Origin: Anaerolineales bacterium
GTDB lineage: Bacteria > Chloroflexota > Anaerolineae > Anaerolineales > Villigracilaceae
Length of the DNA: 5,525 nt
NCBI GenBank assembly: GCA_025938055.1
Contig: JAICQC010000314.1
Span: 1 to 5,525 of the forward strand
Direction of reading: 5' to 3'
Positions 1-5,031 of the stretch are shown here, one piece after another. Within the stretch, counting starts at the first letter, position 1. Every line of letters starts with the position of its first letter. A program made the position numbers and the translations under genes. Under the pieces are notes generated by a model. The model saw only the letters and a program-made list of their open reading frames with translations. It was not told the DNA's origin and searched no databases.

Positions 1-465
1 AGTCAGGTACCTGCAGGATACAATACGACCCGGTTTAATTTCGGAAAAGACCACGTGGCACGCGATCGCGTGATCGATAACTGGGACCGCTTCGCGTTGA
101 ATTCGATGCGCACTATTCGGGAAAACAGCCTGCGATATCGCGCCCAGACCTATTTTAAGTATCTGATGAAAATCTTTCGAAACCAGCATGAGTACCCGCT
201 TTTCGAGCGCTACTGGAAGATGGTATCGTCTGTTGAGCAGGACAAGGAAGTTACTACGGATTACTTTTCTTTTCGTCACACTGAATTCGGAGAGATTACA
301 TATATGTCCTCTGCCACTATTTCAACCACCTCCTTTGGCGAATTGTTCCTTACCCACTATCTGCCTCTGGACCAAAAAACAAGTCAGGTTTTCGAACAAT
401 TGGCTCAGCACGCCGGACCTGGAGTGATACGGTTTGCCCCCTGGCCCGTGAAACCCATGCCCTGA
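1..465 (+). CDS. XRE-family regulator, MmyB-like C-terminal ligand-binding domain (5' partial)
   Basis: The frame is open from the first base of the window to the TGA at 463-465, giving 154 residues, so the gene begins upstream; the GTG at 55 is an internal codon, not a credible start. The visible part resembles the MmyB-like ligand-binding domain (MLTR_LBD) found after an N-terminal helix-turn-helix in many XRE regulators. Matching landmarks are the N-x2-R-x-x-F stretch at the left end, a Trp at visible residue 28 (NWDRFA), the 'PLFERYW' segment around residues 66-72, and 'FRH..EFGE' at 91-98, which corresponds to the family's 'frHPevGel' motif. In this family the domain is thought to bind a small hydrophobic ligand and the HTH, not visible here, binds DNA. 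Its GC content looks lower than that of the downstream genes. It ends 16 bases before the CYTH gene, so the two are probably co-transcribed. Family assignment is by motif pattern only. Confidence 0.72.
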   Translation, partial: SQVPAGYNTTRFNFGKDHVARDRVIDNWDRFALNSMRTIRENSLRYRAQTYFKYLMKIFRNQHEYPLFERYWKMVSSVEQDKEVTTDYFSFRHTEFGEITYMSSATISTTSFGELFLTHYLPLDQKTSQVFEQLAQHAGPGVIRFAPWPVKPMP

Positions 466-470
466 AAGGA
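465..470 (+). promoter_or_regulatory. Ribosome binding site deciding a TTG start for the CYTH gene
   Basis: AAAGGA at 465-470 starts on the last base of the upstream stop codon. It lies 11 nt before the TTG at 482, a usable though longish spacing. It overlaps the competing in-frame ATG at 470 and so cannot serve that codon. This favours TTG at 482 as the true start. Confidence 0.6.
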
Positions 471-481
471 TGTTATGCATC

Positions 482-1018
482 TTGCCATCCAATATCGAAA
501 TTAAAGCACGCGCCCGGAACTTTGACGAGGTCCGTCGGCGTGCGGAAGCCCTTAGCGATGCGCCTGTGGAGGTCATCCCGCAGGAGGATACATTTTTCAA
601 CACGCCGCAGGGACGGCTGAAACTGCGTGTGCTTTCGGGGGATCAAGGGCAGCTGATCTATTACACCCGCCCGGACCAGGAAGGACCAAAGCGTTCGGAT
701 TATCACATTTCCCACACCTCAGACCCTGCGAACCTCAAGCGCGTCCTTGAGCTTGCCTGCGGGATTCGCGGAGTCGTCCGCAAAACGCGTTACCTCTATC
801 TTGTCGGGCAAACGCGCGTCCATTTGGACGATGTGGAAGGCCTGGGACAGTTTATGGAGTTGGAAGTCGTCATGCAGCCGGATCAGAGCGACGCCGAAGG
901 GCAGACAATCGCCAAAGGTCTGATGGCAAGCCTGGGCGTGGAAAGTAGCGATCTGCTCGAAGGCGCGTACATGGACCTGCTGGAGTCATCCACAGAGTCC
1001 ACGAGCTTTCCAAAATAA
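482..1018 (+). CDS. CYTH-domain protein, class IV adenylate cyclase-like
   Basis: A 178-residue protein if started at TTG 482; an in-frame ATG at 470 would add four residues (MLCI) but has no separate ribosome binding site, whereas starting at 482 gives the family-typical N-terminus MPSNIEIKAR. CYTH proteins form a beta-tunnel that binds triphosphate substrates with divalent metal; members include class IV adenylate cyclases, thiamine triphosphatases and tripolyphosphatases. Visible family features are the IEIK element (E6, K8; the first Glu of the classic ExExK is Asn4 here), GRLKLR at 44-49, K101-T-R103, and the C-terminal 'HLDDVEGLGQFMELE' strand region around 114-128 with acidic metal-ligand candidates D116, E126 and E128. 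Length is normal for a single-domain CYTH protein. It follows the MmyB-like regulator by 16 bases and is followed by the separate rplI promoter. The family call is strong; the substrate (cAMP synthesis or triphosphate hydrolysis) cannot be read from sequence. Confidence 0.85.
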   Translation: MPSNIEIKARARNFDEVRRRAEALSDAPVEVIPQEDTFFNTPQGRLKLRVLSGDQGQLIYYTRPDQEGPKRSDYHISHTSDPANLKRVLELACGIRGVVRKTRYLYLVGQTRVHLDDVEGLGQFMELEVVMQPDQSDAEGQTIAKGLMASLGVESSDLLEGAYMDLLESSTESTSFPK

Positions 1019-1036
1019 TCCGAGAAACCGATAGTG

Positions 1037-1045
1037 TGATAAAAT
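1037..1045 (+). promoter_or_regulatory. Extended -10 promoter for rplI
   Basis: TGATAAAAT fits the extended -10 pattern TGnTATAAT with one mismatch in the hexamer (TAAAAT at 1040-1045). No good -35 box is seen at 16-18 bp upstream, as is common with extended -10 promoters. Transcription would start around 1051-1053, giving a leader of about 60 nt before rplI. Predicted by eye only. Confidence 0.55.
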
Positions 1046-1052
1046 ACTCCGC

Positions 1053-1074
1053 CGAGCGTAGTACCCTTCGCTCG
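1053..1074 (+). other. Small hairpin at the start of the rplI leader
   Basis: CGAGCG at 1053-1058 and CGCTCG at 1069-1074 are perfect inverted repeats with a 10-nt loop. The stem begins at or next to the predicted transcription start, so it would form at the extreme 5' end of the rplI mRNA. No T-run follows, so it is not an intrinsic terminator. It may stabilise the mRNA or may be chance. Confidence 0.4.
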
Positions 1075-1111
1075 AGAAAAACCTCAAGAAAGTCACGAAA
1101 GGGCTTAAAAC

Positions 1112-1660
1112 ATGAAAGTATTGCTTCTCAAGGATGTTTACAAACTGGGGCGTGCCGGCGATATCAAGAAGGTTGCCGACGGCTACGGACGCAACTTCCT
1201 GCTCCCGCAGAAACTGGCTGTGCTTGCCACCCCGGGCGCACTCAAGCAGGTTGAAAAGATCCGTTCACAGGCAGAGATCCGCCGGACAGAACAGAATTCC
1301 GAACTCAAAGGTCTTGCCGACCAGATCAACGGGATCATCATGGTCTTCCCTGCCAAGGCGGGTGAAACAGGCAAATTATACGGTTCCATCACCACGCAGG
1401 ATGTGGCAACTGCCATCCAGGAAAAGACCCGCTTCGAGGTCAAGAAACAGCAGATCGACATGCAGCCGATCCGCAACCTTGGTGAGTTCACCGCTCATGT
1501 CCGTCTCACTATGGACCTGGTCCCCGAAGTTAAGATCATTGTCCATCGCGAAGGTGAAGCCATCGAAGACGCCGCTTCCGTACCGGCTGAAACAACAGCC
1601 GAGACTCCGCAAGCCCAGGCAGAAGAACCTGCTGCGGCGGCTGAACCCACGGAAGCCTAA
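1112..1660 (+). CDS. rplI: 50S ribosomal protein L9
   Basis: 182 residues from ATG 1112, with a GAAAGGG ribosome binding site at 1097-1103 (8 nt spacing). L9 binds 23S rRNA near the base of the L1 stalk and spans outward from the large subunit; its loss increases frameshifting. The N-terminal domain (about residues 1-45) shows the L9 signature: MKVLLLKDV, then G13-R-A-G16-D, then 'GYGRNFLLP' at 24-32. A charged central helix (about 45-75) links to the C-terminal RNA-binding domain, with 'GKLYGSIT' and 'GEFTAHVRL' as recognisable elements. The protein is about 33 residues longer than E. coli L9 (149 residues) because of an Ala/Glu/Pro/Thr-rich acidic tail from about residue 147 to the end. The gene has its own promoter and terminator and lacks the frequent rpsF-ssb-rpsR neighbours. 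Confidence 0.97.
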   Translation: MKVLLLKDVYKLGRAGDIKKVADGYGRNFLLPQKLAVLATPGALKQVEKIRSQAEIRRTEQNSELKGLADQINGIIMVFPAKAGETGKLYGSITTQDVATAIQEKTRFEVKKQQIDMQPIRNLGEFTAHVRLTMDLVPEVKIIVHREGEAIEDAASVPAETTAETPQAQAEEPAAAAEPTEA

Positions 1661-1680
1661 CGCCAATCTCACAACTATGG

Positions 1681-1731
1681 CATCACCGGTCCATTCCCGT
1701 ACGGTGGGGGTGCTGGTGATGTTTTCTTTTT
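1681..1731 (+). terminator. Intrinsic terminator after rplI
   Basis: Outer stem CATCACC (1681-1687) pairs with GGTGATG (1715-1721). An inner stem CATTCCC (1692-1698) pairs with GGGGGTG (1706-1712), with two G-T wobbles, and leaves a 7-nt loop. The stem is followed directly by TTTTCTTTTT (1722-1731). It lies 20 bases after the rplI stop and separates rplI from the RodZ-like gene. Confidence 0.85.
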
Positions 1732-1769
1732 CCGCAGGATCACTTCGCTTATCTGCAGGATTGCTGCGC

Positions 1770-1778
1770 TTATCCACA
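1770..1778 (+). promoter_or_regulatory. DnaA-box-like 9-mer within the repeat array
   Basis: TTATCCACA matches the DnaA box consensus TTATNCACA exactly. It spans the junction of repeat copies 2 and 3. The equivalent 1/2 junction (TTATCTGCA at 1749-1757) has two mismatches and the end of copy 3 does not match. It is a single site without a cluster of perfect boxes or an AT-rich unwinding region, so it is not an origin on this evidence. A chance match in a window this size is quite possible. Confidence 0.35.
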
Positions 1779-1781
1779 GGA
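1778..1781 (+). promoter_or_regulatory. Weak, distant ribosome binding site for the rodZ-like gene
   Basis: AGGA inside the third repeat copy is the only purine-rich Shine-Dalgarno candidate before the ATG at 1796. The 14-nt spacing is longer than usual, suggesting modest initiation or another initiation mode. The ATG is still preferred because it gives the family-typical N-terminus, and no in-frame ATG, GTG or TTG lies between the rplI stop and 1796. Confidence 0.4.
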
Positions 1782-1795
1782 TCGCTACGCTTATC

Positions 1796-3550
1796 ATGAC
1801 GCAAACCATCGGTCAGCGACTAAAAGCAGAGCGCGAGGAACAACGCCTCACGCTTGAAAAAGTTTTCGAAGCCACGCGCATCCGCATTCAGTATCTGGAG
1901 GCTCTGGAAACAGATGACCTTTCTGTCATGCCGTCACCGGTGCAGGCGCGCGGATATTTACGCAATTACGCGGAATTCCTGGGGCTCGACTTCGAGCAAA
2001 TGCTGCGCGACCTGCGCGAGATGAACGCGCAGCAAGCCTCCACCGAAGTCATCGGTCCGGCAGATCAATCTTCTTCTCCGCAGCAGGAAGAAAATATGGA
2101 AGCGGATAATCAGCCCATACAGCCATTATCTGAATCTCCTGGCGTTATTCGGGATGAGGCTCCCGCTGAAGAGCTGACAATTCCGATCAAGCCGAAACCG
2201 GCTCGCCGGAAAAAAACGGAGGCGCAACCCAAGCCTGTTTCAGCCGAACCAGCAACCAAACGTCGTGGTCGCAAGAAAGTTGACCCTGAGCCTGTCGTTG
2301 AAAGCCAGGCTGATGCTGAGGAAATAGATCCTACAGTAGAGTCTGTGACTCGCGTTGAAGCTACCCTTCAGCCTGACGAGGTGACCAAAGATATTGTTGA
2401 TGAGCAGCCGGAGGCGCCGCCCGCCGAAGTCGGTGACAGCCTCTGGCAGACCTGGTTGAACCGGGTCGGCTCAACCTTATCCGCACGGTCCAGGCGACGG
2501 ACGTTGATTCCAAAAGAGGAATCTGCCCGCGAAAATGAACCGGTCATGGCTGCACCTGAGATCATTCATGATATCGAGCCACAAAGTCAGCTCCCTGCAA
2601 ATTCGAAACAAATTCTCAAGGAGATTGGTAGAACTCTCCAGGAGCGGCGCGAGCTATTAAGCCTGCACTTCGATGAAGTGGAGCGCAATACACATGTCAA
2701 GGCGCACTATCTGGATGCGCTTGAGAGAGGCGCCTTGGAAGAACTGCCGTCCACAGTGCAGACGCGCGGCATGTTATCGAACTATGCCACCTTCCTCGAT
2801 CTGGATGTGGACACGCTCCTCCTGCGCTTTGCGGATGCTCTGCAAGCCCGCCACAGGGAACGGAATCCGCAAAAGCCGGCGCGCAAGCCGGGCCAACCAA
2901 TCGTCTCGAACATGCCTCCCATCCGCAGTTTTATCGCGGGAGATATGATTTTTGGCGTTGGGATGGTGATCCTGCTCGTCGGGTTTGCGATCTGGGGTGT
3001 CAGCCGCGTGATGGCAGTCCAGAGTCAGGAGGAGGTCGACCCTACTTCCCCTTCGATCTCGGATGTATTGTTATCCTACCCCAACCCGTCCTCGTCCACG
3101 GCGACGCCAACTTTTATACCGGTGGAATCCTTCCCCGGCGAGGCGACCGTGACCGTGGAGATCCCCACGCAGAATGTCAATGCGGAGGTTCAGCTCAACC
3201 TGGTGGCGGTGGAGAGGACGTACATGCGCGTGATTGTGGATGGAGAAGTGGCATTCGATGGACGGGTTGTACCCGGGAATGCCTATCCTTTCGTGGCGGA
3301 GGGTCAGGTCGAGGTGCTGGTCGGGAGCGGCGCAGCCATCCGCATTGTTTATAATGGGCGTGACCTGGGTCTCATGGGCACCTTTGGTCAGGTGGTGAAC
3401 AATATATATCTCGGAACCGAGATCATCACGCCGACTGCACAGGCGACACTGACAGCCACGATCACAGCGACGCCGACAAGGACCGCGCCGCCCACGTCAA
3501 CTCTGCAGTCAACCAATACACAGGTCCCCTCTGCAACGGCTGTACCCTAA
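1796..3550 (+). CDS. rodZ: RodZ-like membrane protein with two N-terminal HTH domains
   Basis: A 584-residue, single-pass membrane protein. RodZ anchors the MreB cytoskeleton to the membrane and helps set cell shape. Domain order: an HTH_25-type domain at about 5-70 (IGQRLKAERE... PSPVQARGYLRNYAEFLGL); a low-complexity charged linker at 75-268 with basic clusters ARRKK (136-140) and KRRGRKK (155-161); a second HTH_25-type domain at about 277-342 (IGRTLQERRE... PSTVQTRGMLSNYATFLDL); a transmembrane helix at about 384-402 followed by Ser-Arg; a Ser/Thr/Pro-rich spacer; a DUF4115-type beta domain at about 465-540 (YMRVIVDGEVAFDG... VNNIYLG); and a Thr/Pro-rich tail to the end. Orientation is inferred as N-terminus in the cytoplasm and C-terminus outside. 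Single-HTH RodZ proteins are usually about 300-400 residues, so this one is enlarged by the duplication and linkers. It ends in TAA TAA TAG and lies 56 bases before rimO, probably co-transcribed. The RodZ-family call is strong; MreB binding is inferred. Confidence 0.88.
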   Translation: MTQTIGQRLKAEREEQRLTLEKVFEATRIRIQYLEALETDDLSVMPSPVQARGYLRNYAEFLGLDFEQMLRDLREMNAQQASTEVIGPADQSSSPQQEENMEADNQPIQPLSESPGVIRDEAPAEELTIPIKPKPARRKKTEAQPKPVSAEPATKRRGRKKVDPEPVVESQADAEEIDPTVESVTRVEATLQPDEVTKDIVDEQPEAPPAEVGDSLWQTWLNRVGSTLSARSRRRTLIPKEESARENEPVMAAPEIIHDIEPQSQLPANSKQILKEIGRTLQERRELLSLHFDEVERNTHVKAHYLDALERGALEELPSTVQTRGMLSNYATFLDLDVDTLLLRFADALQARHRERNPQKPARKPGQPIVSNMPPIRSFIAGDMIFGVGMVILLVGFAIWGVSRVMAVQSQEEVDPTSPSISDVLLSYPNPSSSTATPTFIPVESFPGEATVTVEIPTQNVNAEVQLNLVAVERTYMRVIVDGEVAFDGRVVPGNAYPFVAEGQVEVLVGSGAAIRIVYNGRDLGLMGTFGQVVNNIYLGTEIITPTAQATLTATITATPTRTAPPTSTLQSTNTQVPSATAVP

Positions 3551-3556
3551 TAATAG

Positions 3557-3584
3557 GCAGTGCTGAAGATGGCTTCTGCACTGC
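3557..3584 (+). other. Strong intercistronic hairpin between rodZ-like gene and rimO
   Basis: GCAGTGC (3557-3563) pairs with GCACTGC (3578-3584). Inside it, GAAG (3565-3568) pairs with CTTC (3573-3576) around an ATGG loop, with one T-T mismatch between the two stem parts. The stem begins just after the run of stop codons and ends 7 nt before the rimO Shine-Dalgarno sequence. No T-run follows, so it is unlikely to be a rho-independent terminator. It could be an RNA processing or stabilising element, or could tune rimO translation. Confidence 0.65.
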
Positions 3585-3606
3585 AAAGCTTAAGGAAAAC
3601 TTATTC

Positions 3607-4965
3607 GTGTCGAAAAATACGTTTCATCTTGTTTCACTTGGTTGTGCCAAAAATACCGTCGACTCAGACTCGATGGCGCAGCTTCTACTCCGCGATGGTT
3701 ACCGTGCGGTGGAAGATCCCTCGCGCGCCAATGTCTTGATCGTGAATACCTGCGGCTTCATCGGACCCGCAAAGGAAGAGTCCATCAACGTGCTGCGCGA
3801 ACTGGCTGAAGGGAAACGCCGGAATCAAATTCTGATCGCGGCGGGATGTCTTACACAGCGTTATGGTTCAGAAGTGGCGGTCAAGGTCCCCGGCATTGAC
3901 GGTGTACTTGGCACCCGGCGCTGGATGGACATTGTGCAGGTGGTGCGCGAACTACGCAAAGGTCCGCACCCTGAGCCGCTGTATCATTTGCCCGATGAAG
4001 TAAAAACTGTCGGTACGGATGAACAGGAGGCGCTGCGCGTCTCTATTGCCGGGGCGAGCGCCTATCTCAAGATCGCGGATGGCTGCCGCCGTCCCTGCGC
4101 GTTCTGTGCGATTCCGCTGATCAAAGGGACGGCGGTCTCGCGCCCGATTACTTCGATCGTTAACGAAGCGCGTCAGCTGCGCGATGCAGGCGTGCGTGAA
4201 CTGGTCCTGATCGCCCAGGATACGACCGATTATGGTCATGACCTGGGGATCAAAGATGGACTGGCGGTGTTACTCGAACAATTGACCGACTCTGTGCCTG
4301 ATATGGACTGGATTCGGGTGATGTATGCCTATCCGGGTTACGTCACGGACCGCCTGATCGAGGTGATGGCGACGCGTAAGCAAGTGCTGCCTTATCTCGA
4401 CATGCCGCTGCAGCACGCCCATCCTAAAACGTTATATCGTATGCGCCGCCCGTCGAATATTGACTGGGTACACCGCACAGTTGGCAAGATGCGCGCAGCC
4501 ATTTCAAATCTCTCCATCCGTACAACGTTCATTGTTGGTTATCCCGGCGAGACAGATGAGGAATACCAGGCGCTGGTGGATTTCGTGCAGGAGATGCGCT
4601 TTGACCGGGTGGGGGCGTTCCAGTTCTCGTTCGAGCCGGGGACGACCAGTGAGCCGCTTGGCGACCCCATCCCCGCGGACGTGAAGCAGGAGCGCTATGA
4701 GCGCCTGATGGAGCTGCAGCAGGGTATCTCCTTGCAGGTCAATCAGACGTATGTGGGAAAGACACTGGATGTGCTGGTGGAAGGCCGCGATAAAGGGATC
4801 GCGATCGGTCGTTCCTACCGCGACGCGCCCGAGATCGACGGCATGGTCTTCATCGAAGGGGATGCGCAGGTCGGCGAGATCGTCCCGGTGAAGATCACCG
4901 GCGCGATGGCGTATGACCTGACGGGCGTGCCGGAGAAGCAATCGATCCCGTTGCAGGTTATTTAA
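3607..4965 (+). CDS. rimO: Ribosomal protein S12 methylthiotransferase RimO
   Basis: 452 residues from GTG 3607, preceded by AAGGA at 3592-3596 (10 nt spacing). RimO is a radical SAM enzyme that adds a methylthio group to the beta-carbon of a conserved Asp of ribosomal protein S12 (Asp88 in E. coli numbering). The N-terminal UPF0004 domain has its three cluster cysteines: C13 (SLGCAKN), C49 (NTCGF) and C81 (AGCLTQRY). The radical SAM core carries the CxxxCxxC motif at C160, C164 and C167 (DGCRRPCAFC). A C-terminal TRAM-type domain spans about 380-448. The SLGCAKNTVDS start, 'VPGIDGVLGT' and the 'MPLQHAHPKTLYRMRR' segment favour RimO over the tRNA-modifying relatives MiaB and MtaB. Length is close to E. 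coli RimO (about 440). It lies 56 bases after the rodZ-like gene with no clear promoter between, so it probably shares its transcript. All cluster ligands are intact. Confidence 0.95.
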   Translation: MSKNTFHLVSLGCAKNTVDSDSMAQLLLRDGYRAVEDPSRANVLIVNTCGFIGPAKEESINVLRELAEGKRRNQILIAAGCLTQRYGSEVAVKVPGIDGVLGTRRWMDIVQVVRELRKGPHPEPLYHLPDEVKTVGTDEQEALRVSIAGASAYLKIADGCRRPCAFCAIPLIKGTAVSRPITSIVNEARQLRDAGVRELVLIAQDTTDYGHDLGIKDGLAVLLEQLTDSVPDMDWIRVMYAYPGYVTDRLIEVMATRKQVLPYLDMPLQHAHPKTLYRMRRPSNIDWVHRTVGKMRAAISNLSIRTTFIVGYPGETDEEYQALVDFVQEMRFDRVGAFQFSFEPGTTSEPLGDPIPADVKQERYERLMELQQGISLQVNQTYVGKTLDVLVEGRDKGIAIGRSYRDAPEIDGMVFIEGDAQVGEIVPVKITGAMAYDLTGVPEKQSIPLQVI

Positions 4966-4984
4966 GTAATCAGTCATTAAATAG

Positions 4985-5017
4985 AAACAGCCCGTTCCTC
5001 AAAGGAAAGGGCTGTTT
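4985..5017. terminator. Bidirectional terminator between convergent rimO and the CopD-like gene
   Basis: AAACAGCCC (4985-4993) pairs with GGGCTGTTT (5009-5017), and TTCCT (4995-4999) with AGGAA (5003-5007), separated by a G-A mismatch and closed by a 3-nt loop. The stem starts 19 bases after the rimO stop and ends 14 bases from the stop of the minus-strand gene. The T-tract is short on the plus strand (TTT then GGATT) and somewhat better on the minus strand (TTTCTATTTAA), so it can serve both genes. Confidence 0.85.
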
Positions 5018-5031
5018 GGATTCAGTAAGAG

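Larger units (their letters stand above)
1734..1796 (+). repeat. Three tandem 21-bp repeats abutting the rodZ-like start codon
   Basis: Copies lie at 1734-1754, 1755-1775 and 1776-1796. Sixteen of 21 positions are invariant (CAGGAT at unit positions 2-7, CT at 10-11, CGCTTATC at 13-20). Variation is confined to unit positions 1, 8, 9, 12 and 21, and each pair of copies agrees at 17 of 21. The third copy ends on the A of the ATG at 1796. The array fills almost all the space between the rplI terminator and the next gene, so it is the 5' leader or promoter region of that gene. Each copy carries AGGA, so the third supplies the only ribosome-binding-like sequence. Function unknown. Confidence 0.92.

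Noticed and set aside
470..472. ATG as the start of the CYTH gene
   Set aside because: No ribosome binding site upstream of it and an atypical extra MLCI; TTG 482 fits both the ribosome binding site and the family N-terminus better.
1734..1796. Replication origin, CRISPR array or iteron set
   Set aside because: Only one perfect DnaA-like box, no AT-rich unwinding region, no dnaA or rep gene nearby; the units are contiguous without spacers, so it is not CRISPR.
1134..1799. 221-codon plus-strand open frame overlapping rplI in another frame
   Set aside because: Arg/Ser-rich composition typical of an off-frame read; rplI in the other frame is unambiguous.
1376..1804. 142-codon minus-strand open frame antisense to rplI, with a heptapeptide repeat (DKRSDPx)
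   Set aside because: It is mostly the antisense shadow of a certain rplI gene; the heptapeptide is simply the 21-bp DNA repeat read on the other strand, and the frame crosses the rplI terminator.
3557..3584. Intrinsic terminator between the rodZ-like gene and rimO
   Set aside because: Stem is good but the following bases are AAAGCTTAAGG with no T-run, so it is kept only as an intercistronic hairpin.
4504..4977. 157-codon minus-strand open frame antisense to rimO
   Set aside because: Lies within the conserved rimO coding region; His/Arg/Leu-rich shadow composition with no recognisable domain.
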